Below are positions 24,790 through 33,812 of a DNA stretch of 64,000 nucleotides, piece after piece. Position 1 is the first letter of the stretch; every line of letters starts with the position of its first letter. The stretch covers positions 124,001 through 188,000 of the forward strand of contig NZ_MTQF01000010.1 of assembly GCF_001975985.1 (NCBI RefSeq), written 5' to 3'. The notes under the pieces were generated by a model. The model had not been told where the DNA came from. It saw only the letters and a program-made list of their open reading frames with translations, and searched no databases. The position numbers were made by a program, and so were the translations under genes. Source of the DNA: [Flexibacter] sp. ATCC 35103. GTDB lineage: Bacteria; Bacteroidota; Bacteroidia; Flavobacteriales; Flavobacteriaceae.

Positions 24790-26532
24790 TTACTCTTTAG
24801 ACAACATCAATTCTTTAATGTATTTTACCGGAGCACTTCCAAAACTTAAGAATTTCTCATGAAATTTTTTCAAATTGAATTTATCTCCTTCTTTCTTTTT
24901 AAGTTCTTCTCTCAAATTATAAATCTCTGTATAACCTGTAAAGTACGAACATAATTGTACTTGAGATAAAGTAACACGTTTCCATTTTCCATCAGCTTCT
25001 GCTTGTTGCTGGAAAGCTTCTTTTGTCAATAAATCAATAGCAGCTTCTTTAGACATGTTTTTAGTATGAACGCTAATGTCTAAGATGGTATTACAAGTAG
25101 CTCTTAAATTCCATTTATAATACATTAACCACATTTCATCAGAATTTTTATAGCCGCTTTCCAGCATCATTTTCTCTGCATAAACCGCCCATCCTTCAAC
25201 CATTGCACCATTTCCTAAGATTGATTTGATGATACTTGGCGATTGATTGCTGTAAACCAGTTGTGTGTAATGACCAGGAACTGCTTCGTGAATATTCAAA
25301 ATCTGAAGAATATAATCATTGTATTCACGTAAATAACTTTCAGCATTTTCAGCTGTCCAGCCTGTCATGCTTCCTACATTATAGTAAGTATTGGCATTTT
25401 TATCATAAGGTCCTGGTGCAGAAATAGAAGCTCCTGCAACTCCTGCCATATAAGCTGGTTCTTTACGTACTACAAGTGGTTTTGATGGATCTATGTATAA
25501 TAAATCTTTCGCTTTTACATACGCTGTTAATTCCGGAATTTGTTTCTCAATTTCTGATTGAAACTTTTCTGGTGTAGTATGTTGCAAGGAAATTTTATCA
25601 ATTACTTGTTTGATTAATTCCAGTTTGTTTGTTGGTTTTGCTTCGTTTCCTTTGTATTTAGTCCAAAGTTTATCAGCCAAAACAAACATTTTATCATGTA
25701 AATCTTTTTTGTGATCGTTTGCAACTTTAAAAATCTCATCAGCAGTATAGCTTGACTGAATATCAAAATTGAATTTTTTAGCATATAATGCAGCGCCTAA
25801 TCTAAAAGAACGTGGCGTTTTGTTTGGCAATTTTTTTAACCAATCAGCATAATCTATAACTGCTTTTTTAGCAATTTTTGCTTTGTCCAGGATTTCTTTT
25901 TTCTCTGCAGCACTTAATTTACTTTGTTCCAAAGCAGCATTTAGATCAGTGTCAAAAGCAGATGAACCGCCAAGATTTTGTGCTATTGCAAGTTCAGTGT
26001 GTTCAATAGTTGGGTTTTTGATGTTCTTTTTAGCAGCTTCATAATAAGCCGGAACATTATTCATTTTTATATTAAAAGCACGCAAACGAACTTCTAAAGG
26101 ATCGTATTTTCCATTTAAAATCTCAGCAAATGCTCCGCATACATTGTATTCAGCAGGATTCCATTGAGATGATTTCATTTCTTTGATACTGAAAATAGTG
26201 CCTTCAAGCTGATTTTTTATCATTTGAAAATCGGTCTTGTTATTATCAGACAAATTTTCAATATCAAATTGTTTTAAAGAATCTAATTGTGCATTGACAA
26301 AATCAAGTTGAATTTTTTCTTCATTAGCATCCGGAACAGACAAAATACTGTCGTATTTATGATACCCAACGCCGGAAGCCCAACCTGGATTAATTTTCCA
26401 TAAAGAAGTTACAAAACCATCTTTATACTTGTCAAATTTTCCGTCTAAAGCTTTATCTTCGTTAGACTTAGAACTTTTGTTACAAGAAAAAAGTAATGAA
26501 ATTGCAAAAATTGAAACAAATAGTTTTTTCAT
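24790..26532 (-). CDS. DUF885-family lipoprotein (putative metallo-carboxypeptidase-like)
   Basis: 580 residues with a type II signal peptide (MKKLFVSIFAISLLFSCNKSS), so probably a cell-envelope lipoprotein. The C-terminal half carries HEAVPGHYTQL, the HExxPGH signature of DUF885, a family with a gluzincin-like zinc fold thought to act as a peptidase. Length is typical. It has its own terminator and lies 68 bases downstream of the E1 gene start region in the same direction. Enzymatic activity is inferred from the motif. Confidence 0.88.
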   Translation of the reverse strand: MKKLFVSIFAISLLFSCNKSSKSNEDKALDGKFDKYKDGFVTSLWKINPGWASGVGYHKYDSILSVPDANEEKIQLDFVNAQLDSLKQFDIENLSDNNKTDFQMIKNQLEGTIFSIKEMKSSQWNPAEYNVCGAFAEILNGKYDPLEVRLRAFNIKMNNVPAYYEAAKKNIKNPTIEHTELAIAQNLGGSSAFDTDLNAALEQSKLSAAEKKEILDKAKIAKKAVIDYADWLKKLPNKTPRSFRLGAALYAKKFNFDIQSSYTADEIFKVANDHKKDLHDKMFVLADKLWTKYKGNEAKPTNKLELIKQVIDKISLQHTTPEKFQSEIEKQIPELTAYVKAKDLLYIDPSKPLVVRKEPAYMAGVAGASISAPGPYDKNANTYYNVGSMTGWTAENAESYLREYNDYILQILNIHEAVPGHYTQLVYSNQSPSIIKSILGNGAMVEGWAVYAEKMMLESGYKNSDEMWLMYYKWNLRATCNTILDISVHTKNMSKEAAIDLLTKEAFQQQAEADGKWKRVTLSQVQLCSYFTGYTEIYNLREELKKKEGDKFNLKKFHEKFLSFGSAPVKYIKELMLSKE

Positions 26533-26600
26533 AAGTTAATTTTTTAATGGTTTAAAGATAGAAAAAATGTTCTTTTTGCAAAACAATTTACTATTTGTAA

Positions 26601-28577
26601 TCAATATTTCAATAATTCTGATAAAACTTCTTCAAAACGATTCTTAGGTAAAAACTGATCTTCTAATGCTTTTGTAAACGGAATTGGCGAATCTAAACTC
26701 GCAACCCTTTTTACCGGAGCATCCAGATATTCAAAACATTCCTCCATAATCAAGGCCGAAATATCACTTGCAATTCCGCCAAACAAAGTGTCTTCCTGAT
26801 AAATGATTACTTTTCCGGTTTTCTTTACAGAAGCAAAAATAGTATCAGTATCCAAAGGCTGTAAGGTTCTTAAATCTATTAAATCAGCTTCGATTTCAGG
26901 ATTCTTTGATAAAGTATCCAAAGCCCAGTGCACGGTAGCTCCAAAAGCGATAATAGTAACTGATTTTCCTTCTTTTAGCAAAGCTGCTTTTCCTAACGGA
27001 ATGGTATAATAATCCACTGGAACATCCTGATAAACGCTGCGATATAATTGTTTATGTTCAAAAAACAAAACTGGATTTGGGTCATTTATAGACGTATTCA
27101 ACAAACCTTTTGCATCATAAGGAAAAGCAGGATAAACGACTTTTAGCCCCGGAGTTTTAGTAAACCACGCTTCATTTGTCTGTGAGTGAAATGGTCCAGC
27201 CTGAGTTCCGCCGCCACAAGGCATACGAACTACAACATCAGCTTTTTCTCCCCAGCGATAATGTGATTTTGCCAGTAAATTTACGATCGGGTTAAAACCT
27301 GTCGAAACAAAATCAGCAAACTGCATTTCGACAATCGCTTTATAACCATTTATAGACAATCCCATTGCGGTAGAAACCACTGCACTTTCGCAAATTGGCG
27401 TATTACGTATGCGATCTTTTCCAAATAAGTCCACAAAACCATCGGTTATTTTAAACGCGCCGCCATATTCTGCAATATCCTGTCCCATTAGGATCAGGTT
27501 TCCGTGACGTTTCATAGATTGTTCCAGACTATATCTGATGGAATCTATAAAACGTATATTTTTTATTTCTTCGGAGGGATTAACTTCTTCATATTGATAT
27601 GGTTTATAGACATCATCTAATTCTCCGCTGTAAGTTGGTACGATTTCAGGTTCTGCATTTGCAATGGCTAAATTTTCGTCAATTTCCTGTTTGATTTCAT
27701 TGTGCAGCTTTTCATCAAATTCTGCGGTAAGAATACCATTTTCGGTTAAATATTTTCTATAATTTGCAACCGGATCTTTGGCAGCCCATTCGTCCATTAA
27801 TTCCTGCGGTACATATTTTGTTCCGCTTGCTTCTTCATGACCACGCATTCTAAAAGTTTTAAACTCTAATAAAACCGGATGCGGATCTTTTTGCATGTCT
27901 TCTTTTAACTGCGTTATTTTATTGAACACCTCTACAATATTATTTCCGTCAACAATATAACTTTCAATTCCGTATCCAATACCTTTATCTGCAAGGTTTT
28001 CGCATAAATATTGTTCGTTTGTAGGAGTCGAAAGTCCATAACCATTATTTTCGATGATAAATATTACGGGTAATTTCCAAACAGCTGCAATGTTCAGCGC
28101 TTCATGAAAATCTCCTTCGCTCGTTGCGCCTTCTCCGGTAAATACAGCGGTTACTTTTTTATTGTTCTGAAGTTTATCTGCCAGTGCAATTCCGTCTGCG
28201 ATTCCTAATTGAGGGCCCAAATGCGAAATCATACCTATAATATTATAGTCTTGCGTTCCGAAGTGAAAACTTCTGTCTCTTCCTTTTGTAAAACCATTTG
28301 CTTTTCCCTGCCATTGCGAAAAAAGTCGGTACAAAGGAATATTTCTGGTTGTAAAAACACCAAGATTCCTGTGCATTGGCAATACATATTCAGATTCATC
28401 CAATGCAGCAGTAACTCCTACAGCAATTGCTTCCTGCCCTATTCCTGAAAACCATTTTGAAACTTTTCCCTGCCGAATTAAGATCAGCATCTTTTCTTCG
28501 ATTAAACGGGGTTTTAGAATTTTTTTATAAAGGTCAAGTAATTGATTGTCTGTAAGGTTTTGTCTGTAAAAGATCAT
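26601..28577 (-). CDS. 2-oxoisovalerate dehydrogenase E1, fused alpha and beta subunits
   Basis: ThDP-dependent decarboxylase of the branched-chain 2-oxo acid dehydrogenase complex, which makes branched acyl-CoA, the primer for iso-fatty acids common in Bacteroidota. Residues 1-300 are the alpha domain with the ThDP motif GEGATSEGDFHEALNIAAVW...ENNGYG; residues 330-658 are the beta domain (MGQDIAEYGGAFK..., RMPCGGGTQAGPFHSQ). The two-in-one 658-residue form is usual in Flavobacteriia. E2 and E3 genes are not nearby. Specificity for branched rather than pyruvate-type substrates is inferred from family resemblance. Confidence 0.9.
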   Translation of the reverse strand: MIFYRQNLTDNQLLDLYKKILKPRLIEEKMLILIRQGKVSKWFSGIGQEAIAVGVTAALDESEYVLPMHRNLGVFTTRNIPLYRLFSQWQGKANGFTKGRDRSFHFGTQDYNIIGMISHLGPQLGIADGIALADKLQNNKKVTAVFTGEGATSEGDFHEALNIAAVWKLPVIFIIENNGYGLSTPTNEQYLCENLADKGIGYGIESYIVDGNNIVEVFNKITQLKEDMQKDPHPVLLEFKTFRMRGHEEASGTKYVPQELMDEWAAKDPVANYRKYLTENGILTAEFDEKLHNEIKQEIDENLAIANAEPEIVPTYSGELDDVYKPYQYEEVNPSEEIKNIRFIDSIRYSLEQSMKRHGNLILMGQDIAEYGGAFKITDGFVDLFGKDRIRNTPICESAVVSTAMGLSINGYKAIVEMQFADFVSTGFNPIVNLLAKSHYRWGEKADVVVRMPCGGGTQAGPFHSQTNEAWFTKTPGLKVVYPAFPYDAKGLLNTSINDPNPVLFFEHKQLYRSVYQDVPVDYYTIPLGKAALLKEGKSVTIIAFGATVHWALDTLSKNPEIEADLIDLRTLQPLDTDTIFASVKKTGKVIIYQEDTLFGGIASDISALIMEECFEYLDAPVKRVASLDSPIPFTKALEDQFLPKNRFEEVLSELLKY

Positions 28578-28949
28578 TAGGTTGTTTTTTAGTAGTCAAA
28601 TATATAAAAATATAACAATTTTAAAATTATTTGTTAAATAATTTAAAACCGAAAATCATTTTGTTTTAATAAAAATAAAAAAATAATTGGATGATTTTTA
28701 TTTTTAAAAAACACAGCGCAAATATAATATGATATTTTGCTCTTAAATTAAATTTTATGTTATTTTAGCTACAAATCAATACTGGATGATTTTTTGAATA
28801 TTCAAAAAATAAATCATTCTTTTTGGGTTAAAAATTGCATTTAAAATTAAATTTTATGGTAAAATTTAAAATTCAAATCTAAAATATTCTATACCTTTGT
28901 TATTGTAAGGATTAATATCCTTAGTTCTTTTTAATAAAAAATGTAAAGT
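28578..28949. promoter_or_regulatory. 372-base divergent promoter region with a 22-bp palindrome
   Basis: Lies between the divergent E1 and oxygenase genes. Positions 28789-28810 form a perfect palindrome with half-site ATTTTTTGAAT. TAAGGAT-TAAT-ATCCTTA (28906-28923) is a second inverted repeat just after a TACCTTTG -7 element (28892-28899). A direct repeat of AAATTAAATTTTATG occurs near 28745 and 28846. No ORF is present. Confidence 0.5.
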
Positions 28950-29900
28950 ATGCAAAACATTCCTAGTGTAGACTTACGTGATTTCCTTTCGGACAACCCG
29001 GAACGTAAACAAAAATTTGTAAATGAAATCGGCAGTGCATTTGAAAACATTGGCTTCGTAGCCTTAAAAGGTCATTTTTTAGACGACCAGTTAGTAGACG
29101 AACTTTATGGCGAAATTAGAAAATTCTTCGCCTTGCCAGTAGAGACGAAACATAGTTATGAAATTCCCGGAATTGGTGGTCAAAGAGGGTATGTTTCTTT
29201 TGGAAAAGAACATGCTAAAGGACGTAAAGAAGGGGATTTGAAAGAGTTTTGGCATTTTGGTCAATATGTTGACAAAGATTCTAAATATGCTTCAGAGTAT
29301 CCTGACAATGTTGAAGTTAAAGAATTACCTCGTTTTAATGTTGTAGGTAAAGAAGCGTATCAAATGCTTGAAAAAACGGGCGTTTATGTGTTAAGAGCTT
29401 TAGCTTTGCATTTAGGCCTGGATGAGTTTTATTTTGATCAATATGCAAAAGAAGGAAACTCTATTTTAAGACCAATTCATTATCCGCCAATTACTTCTGA
29501 GCCGGAAAACGCAATTCGCGCCGCAGCTCACGGAGATATTAACCTGATTACCCTTTTAATGGGTGCACAAGGTAAAGGATTACAGGTTCAAAATCATGAT
29601 GGAGAATGGATTGATGCTATTGCAGAAGACGACCAATTGGTTATTAATGTGGGAGATATGTTGTCAAGACATACCAACAACAAACTAAAATCAACGATTC
29701 ATCAGGTAGTAAATCCGCCAAGAGAATTATGGGGAACTTCACGTTATTCTATTCCGTTTTTTATGCATCCGGTAAGCGATATGCGCCTGGATTGTTTAGA
29801 AAACTGTATCGATGCTGAGAATCCTAAGAAATTCGAAGATATTACTGCGGGAGACTATTTATACGAACGTTTAGTAGATTTGGGATTAATTAAAAAATAA
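28950..29900 (+). CDS. isopenicillin N synthase-like 2-oxoglutarate/Fe(II) oxygenase
   Basis: 316-residue non-haem iron oxygenase. The N-terminal DIOX_N domain (IPSVDLRDFLSDNPERKQKFVNEIGSAFENIGFVAL) is followed by the double-stranded beta helix with AAHGDINLITLL (His and Asp ligands), then SRHTNNKLKSTIHQVV (second His) and RYSIPFFMHP, where RxS would bind the 2-oxo acid. The set matches the 2-oxoglutarate-dependent members. Substrate unknown; a beta-lactam role is not implied. It is followed 113 bases later by the SUI1-like gene. Confidence 0.9.
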   Translation: MQNIPSVDLRDFLSDNPERKQKFVNEIGSAFENIGFVALKGHFLDDQLVDELYGEIRKFFALPVETKHSYEIPGIGGQRGYVSFGKEHAKGRKEGDLKEFWHFGQYVDKDSKYASEYPDNVEVKELPRFNVVGKEAYQMLEKTGVYVLRALALHLGLDEFYFDQYAKEGNSILRPIHYPPITSEPENAIRAAAHGDINLITLLMGAQGKGLQVQNHDGEWIDAIAEDDQLVINVGDMLSRHTNNKLKSTIHQVVNPPRELWGTSRYSIPFFMHPVSDMRLDCLENCIDAENPKKFEDITAGDYLYERLVDLGLIKK

Positions 29901-30013
29901 GACCAAATAAAATTGAAATATTAAAATTCCAAATTCCAACTATCAATTGGGATTTGGAATTTAATTTTTAGAAACCACAACTATTGAAATTTATTTTTTA
30001 GCATAAAAAATTT

Positions 30014-30346
30014 ATGGACTTACAAGATCAATTAAAAAACTTATTTCCGGATCACGTAGAATCAAATGAGCCTGAGGAAATCCAGGAGCAGGATCATGTT
30101 CTTTATATTCAAAAAGAACCTATGATTTGTAAATTCGAAAAGCGAAAAGGAAAAGCCACAACCATAATCGAAGGTTATGAAGGAAGTGACGAAGATTTTA
30201 AAATTTTGGCAAAAGAAATTAAAACAAAATTAAGCGTTGGTGGAACTTTTAAAGATGCTTCGATCATCATTCAGGGCGATTATCGCGATAAAATCATGGA
30301 AATCCTGAAAGCAAAAGGATTTAAAACGAAAAGAGTTGGTGGGTAA
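30014..30346 (+). CDS. SUI1/eIF1-like translation factor
   Basis: 110 residues matching the bacterial YciH/SUI1 family: the core KRKGKATTIIEGYEGSDEDFKILAKEIKTKLSVGGTFKDASIIIQGDYRDKIMEILKAKGFKTKRVGG has the basic and glycine-rich features of eIF1. The acidic N-terminal 40 residues (DLQDQLKNLFPDHVESNEPEEIQEQDH) are typical too. In bacteria the role is poorly defined, probably in initiation fidelity. It is soluble and follows the oxygenase in the same direction. Confidence 0.92.
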   Translation: MDLQDQLKNLFPDHVESNEPEEIQEQDHVLYIQKEPMICKFEKRKGKATTIIEGYEGSDEDFKILAKEIKTKLSVGGTFKDASIIIQGDYRDKIMEILKAKGFKTKRVGG

Positions 30347-30356
30347 AAAAGTTTAA

Positions 30357-30560
30357 ATTGTTTCAGGTTTCAAGTTTCAAGTTCTATGTTGAGATTTAAA
30401 ATTAACTCATGAAATGATTTGCCAAAAAAGACGCACTGCTGTGCGCCTCTACAGAAAACCTTAAAAGAAAAAACATAAAATAAATCTGTGACAATCTGTT
30501 CAGTCCGTTAAATCAGTGGGCAAAAAAGATTACATCCTACAGGAAACCTCAGAACCTTTG
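30357..30560. repeat. dispersed repeats between SUI1 and the phosphorylase gene
   Basis: GTTTCAGGTTTCAAG words (30357-30385) belong to the 17018 family. GACGCACTGCTGTGCGCC (30430-30447) is a hairpin unit related to the one at 34799-34815, and 30480-30530 carries an AATCTGTTCAGTCCGTTAAATC-type unit resembling 24490-24520. No gene is present in the 247-base gap. Confidence 0.55.
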
Positions 30561-30593
30561 AACCTTTGTCACTTTGAACCTTAAAGAAAAAAA

Positions 30594-31463
30594 ATGATAC
30601 AAAACTCAGAATTAATACTTAATCCGGATGGTAGTGTTTACCACTTGAACCTTCGTCCTGAACATATTGCTCATGATATAATTTTTGTTGGAGATCAAAA
30701 CCGAGTAGAGAAAATCACACAGTTTTTTGATTCTATCGAATATTCTACACAAAAAAGAGAATTTAAAACACAAACCGGAATTTATAAAGGAAAGAGAATA
30801 TCTGTAATGTCTACGGGAATTGGACCTGACAATATTGATATTGTTATAAATGAATTAGATGCTCTTGTAAACATTGATTTAGAGACACGCAAGCCAAAAA
30901 AAGAATTAACTTCTTTGAATATTATCAGGATTGGAACTTCAGGATCTTTACATGCTTATATTCCTGTGGACAGTTTTGTAATGTCTAAATTTGGTTTAGG
31001 ATTAGATAACATGCTTCGCTCCTACCTGATCGATAAAGTATCGAATGCAGCGATCGAAGATGCTTTTATCGCCCACACAAATTGGGATATTAGAAAAGGA
31101 AAACCGTATGCAATTGCATGTTCTGAGAAATTAGAAAAAATTATCGAGTCAGATAAAATGTTTAAAGGTATTACTGCTACAGCCGGCGGTTTTTACGGAC
31201 CACAAGGACGTGTTTTACGTTTAAATATTCAAGATGAAGCATTAAACAGTAAAATGGATAGTTTTACTTTTAATGAGGAGAAAATCACCAATTTAGAAAT
31301 GGAAACGGCTGCTATTTATGGATTATCAGCACTTTTAGGACATAATGCTTTGTCATTGAATGCTATAATTGCCAATCGTGCATCCGGAACTTTTAGTGAA
31401 GATCCGTATAAAGCTGTAGATGAATTGATTGCTTATACTTTGAATAAATTAGCAGGGAAATAA
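30594..31463 (+). CDS. nucleoside phosphorylase (uridine phosphorylase-like)
   Basis: 289 residues of the PNP/UDP family, cleaving nucleosides with phosphate. MSTGIGPDNIDIVINELDALV is the phosphate/ribose-binding segment, IRIGTSGSLHAYIPVDSFV the second, and NLEMETAAIYGLSALLGH the purine/pyrimidine-side loop with the catalytic-site EMET. Length is near the family norm. Specificity (uridine or purine) cannot be fixed from the sequence. It is the first of about six genes in the same direction with short gaps. Confidence 0.9.
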   Translation: MIQNSELILNPDGSVYHLNLRPEHIAHDIIFVGDQNRVEKITQFFDSIEYSTQKREFKTQTGIYKGKRISVMSTGIGPDNIDIVINELDALVNIDLETRKPKKELTSLNIIRIGTSGSLHAYIPVDSFVMSKFGLGLDNMLRSYLIDKVSNAAIEDAFIAHTNWDIRKGKPYAIACSEKLEKIIESDKMFKGITATAGGFYGPQGRVLRLNIQDEALNSKMDSFTFNEEKITNLEMETAAIYGLSALLGHNALSLNAIIANRASGTFSEDPYKAVDELIAYTLNKLAGK

Positions 31464-31498
31464 TTAGAGAATTTGTCCATTAAATAATTAGATAATTT

Positions 31499-31936
31499 AT
31501 GGAAGCTGCTATTCTTAAAATTGAAAGATTATTGAAAAATGTCACTTATTTTCCAACAATAATTCAAAATATATTAGAAGAAAAAAAACTTGGAAAATGG
31601 TCTAAAAAAGAGATTTTAGGCCATTTGACAGATTCTGCCATACATAATTTGGTTCGTTTTACAGAAATTAATTATTTAGAAAAACCTTACCATTACAGAC
31701 CATATAGTCAAATAGATTTAGTAAATTTAAATCAATATCAGGAAATGGATATTCAGGAGTTAACGCAGCTTTGGTTTTTATTAAACAAACAAATTGTAAA
31801 ACTAATGAAATCTGTTGATGAGAAAGCTTTAGATTATAAAATTATTCTGACTGATGAATCAGTAATTGATTTAAAGTTTTTGATGACTGATTATGTAGAA
31901 CATTTAGAACATCATATCAATCAGATAAAATCGTAG
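31499..31936 (+). CDS. DinB-family protein
   Basis: 145 residues forming a four-helix bundle of the DinB/DUF664 superfamily. The metal-binding histidines appear in ILGHLTDSAIHNLVRF and in DYVEHLEHHINQI. Members often act as thiol-dependent S-transferases or bind divalent metals; the substrate here is unknown. It starts 35 bases after the phosphorylase and only 3 bases precede the next VOC gene, consistent with one operon. Confidence 0.88.
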   Translation: MEAAILKIERLLKNVTYFPTIIQNILEEKKLGKWSKKEILGHLTDSAIHNLVRFTEINYLEKPYHYRPYSQIDLVNLNQYQEMDIQELTQLWFLLNKQIVKLMKSVDEKALDYKIILTDESVIDLKFLMTDYVEHLEHHINQIKS

Positions 31937-31939
31937 ATT

Positions 31940-32332
31940 ATGTTTTTAAGAGTAGCGAGACATACGAATAACCTGGAAGCAATTGAAGATTTTTATGTCG
32001 ATATTCTGGGATTTGAGAAATTAGGAGGTTTTGAAAATCATAATAATTATGATGGTATTTTTATTGGTAAATCCGGTTTAGACTGGCATTTTGAATTTAC
32101 ACAATCCCAAACAAAAGCAAACCATACTTTTGATGAAGATGATGTAATTGTACTTTATCCCAAAACAATTTTAGATTATAACGAATTAATAAAAAGGCTT
32201 TTACAGTATAATATTTCAAGTATAAATGCAAAGAATCCGTTCTGGAATGAAAACGGACAAATGTTCCTGGATCCGGATGGTTATCGCATTGTTGTTTCTC
32301 CCTTGAAAGCAGAAATAGACGAAATTAATTAG
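31940..32332 (+). CDS. VOC-superfamily protein (glyoxalase-like)
   Basis: 130 residues with the paired beta-alpha-beta-beta-beta modules of vicinal-oxygen-chelate proteins: FLRVARHTNNLEAIEDFYVDILGFEKLGGF and the C-terminal FLDPDGYRIVVSPL. The first module has the H of the metal site (RHTN) and the second an expected glutamate-type region is weak, so metal dependence is uncertain. It begins 3 bases after the DinB stop codon. Function unknown. Confidence 0.85.
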   Translation: MFLRVARHTNNLEAIEDFYVDILGFEKLGGFENHNNYDGIFIGKSGLDWHFEFTQSQTKANHTFDEDDVIVLYPKTILDYNELIKRLLQYNISSINAKNPFWNENGQMFLDPDGYRIVVSPLKAEIDEIN

Positions 32333-32404
32333 ATAATAAGTCAATTTGAAAATTAGATCATTGATTCTAATAGTTGATCTTAAAAAAATATTACAAAATA
32401 AATA

Positions 32405-32881
32405 ATGGCAGAAGAAACACATAAAAAAATACTATTCAAATATTACAGCACTTATCTCGAAGAGATCGTTTCAGAGACCATGTGGGCAGAAATTATTGAT
32501 GCTGAAAAAGGATATTATAAATTGGATAATATTCCGTTTTTTGGACCTTTGATTGCAACTGATGATATTTTTCGTGCAGAATATGACGAAAACGAAAAAA
32601 ACTTTATACACAGGGAAACCATACAAAGTTCAGGAAATTCGATCGTTCAGGTTTTAATTTTGCAGGAAGGATTTGATAAGGAAATAATCAGAGAGAAATT
32701 AAAAACAATTAATTGCATATCAGAAGGTTTAAATGATACTTTTTTTGCTGTTGAGATTGTTAAAAATGTAGATTACGCAATAGTAAAGAGTTTATTGGAT
32801 GAATATGAATCAAATTCAATAATAGAATTTGCAGAACCTTGCCTTTCAGAAAAACACAGAACCGATTTATTAAAAAACTAA
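32405..32881 (+). CDS. DUF4265 protein
   Basis: 158 residues matching DUF4265 in WAEIIDAEKGYYKLDNIPFFGPLIATDDIFRAEYDENEKNFIHRETIQSSGNSIVQVLI: the 'W-E..d...y.LdNiPFf' opening and the 'sG.s.v.v' strand are the conserved features I recall. Soluble, no signal peptide. Function of the family is unknown, though members sit next to diverse genes. It lies between the VOC gene (72-base gap) and the binding-protein gene. Confidence 0.75.
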   Translation: MAEETHKKILFKYYSTYLEEIVSETMWAEIIDAEKGYYKLDNIPFFGPLIATDDIFRAEYDENEKNFIHRETIQSSGNSIVQVLILQEGFDKEIIREKLKTINCISEGLNDTFFAVEIVKNVDYAIVKSLLDEYESNSIIEFAEPCLSEKHRTDLLKN

Positions 32882-32942
32882 ATAACGCAAACTAAACAAA
32901 CAAACTTAAAATACGCTTACCAAACTTAAACTTAACTTAAAA

Positions 32943-33794
32943 ATGAAAACTGTAAAAATTGTAGGTGTTCCGGAACACTTCAATTTGCCATGGCATTTAT
33001 GCATCGAAAATGGTGAATTTGAAGCTGAAAGCATTGATTTGCAATGGAACAATATTCCTGAAGGTACCGGTAAAATGTGTCAGATGCTTCGTGATGGTGA
33101 AGCTGACATTGCTGTTATTTTAACCGAAGGAATTGTAAAAGATATCGTTGCCGGAAACCCCAGCAAAATTGTTCAGATTTATGTACAGTCACCTTTGATC
33201 TGGGGAATTCATGTTGCGGCAAAATCAAGTTTTCAAACTGTAAAAGATCTTAAGGATAAAAAAGTAGCCATTTCCAGAGTTGGATCGGGATCGCAATTAA
33301 TGGCTTATGTAAATGCACATGAAAATGGTTGGGAAACTGATAATTTGCAATTTGAGATCATCAATACTATCGATGGTGCTGTTGAAGCTTTGACAAAAGG
33401 AACTGCTGATTATTTTATGTGGGAACGTTTTATGACAAAACCGCTTGTAGATCAGGGTATTTTCAGACGTGTTGGCGACTGCCCTACTCCATGGCCTTCA
33501 TTTGTTATTACGGTGCGTGATGAATTCCTGAAAAAGAATCCTAAAACAGTCGAGAAAATACTTGAAATTATAAACAAAACAACTCAGGATTTTACTGAAA
33601 TACCTAATATAGACAAAACATTATCAGAATTATTCAATCAAAAAATCGAGGATATTCAGGAATGGTTAAAACTTACGCAATGGTCTCAAAAGAATTTGAG
33701 TGAAAAAGCATTTATTAAAATTCAAAATCAGTTATTTGATCTGGGAATTATTGATAAAAAAAGTACTTTTGTTGAAACTGTAAAAGCGCTGTAA
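32943..33794 (+). CDS. cytosolic periplasmic-binding-protein-fold protein (NMT1/SsuA-like), orphan
   Basis: 283 residues with the type II binding-protein fold: MKTVKIVGVPEHFNLPWHLCIENGEFE, GEADIAVILTEGIVKDIV, VKDLKDKKVAISRVGSGSQLMAYV and DGAVEALTKGTADYFMWE. There is no signal peptide or lipobox, so it should stay in the cytosol. No permease or ATPase gene adjoins it. Related signal-less members include enzymes such as MqnA/MqnD and Thi5. It may therefore be an enzyme or intracellular ligand sensor rather than an ABC transporter part. Ligand unknown. Confidence 0.8.
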   Translation: MKTVKIVGVPEHFNLPWHLCIENGEFEAESIDLQWNNIPEGTGKMCQMLRDGEADIAVILTEGIVKDIVAGNPSKIVQIYVQSPLIWGIHVAAKSSFQTVKDLKDKKVAISRVGSGSQLMAYVNAHENGWETDNLQFEIINTIDGAVEALTKGTADYFMWERFMTKPLVDQGIFRRVGDCPTPWPSFVITVRDEFLKKNPKTVEKILEIINKTTQDFTEIPNIDKTLSELFNQKIEDIQEWLKLTQWSQKNLSEKAFIKIQNQLFDLGIIDKKSTFVETVKAL

Positions 33795-33812
33795 ATACTG
33801 CTTTTGATTCTT

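Noticed and set aside
28950..29900. Beta-lactam biosynthesis gene
   Set aside because: The isopenicillin N synthase fold is shared by many oxygenases and no biosynthetic cluster is present.
33804..33812. TTG start for the transglutaminase-like gene
   Set aside because: The ATG nine bases later gives a normal N-terminus; TTG starts are less likely.
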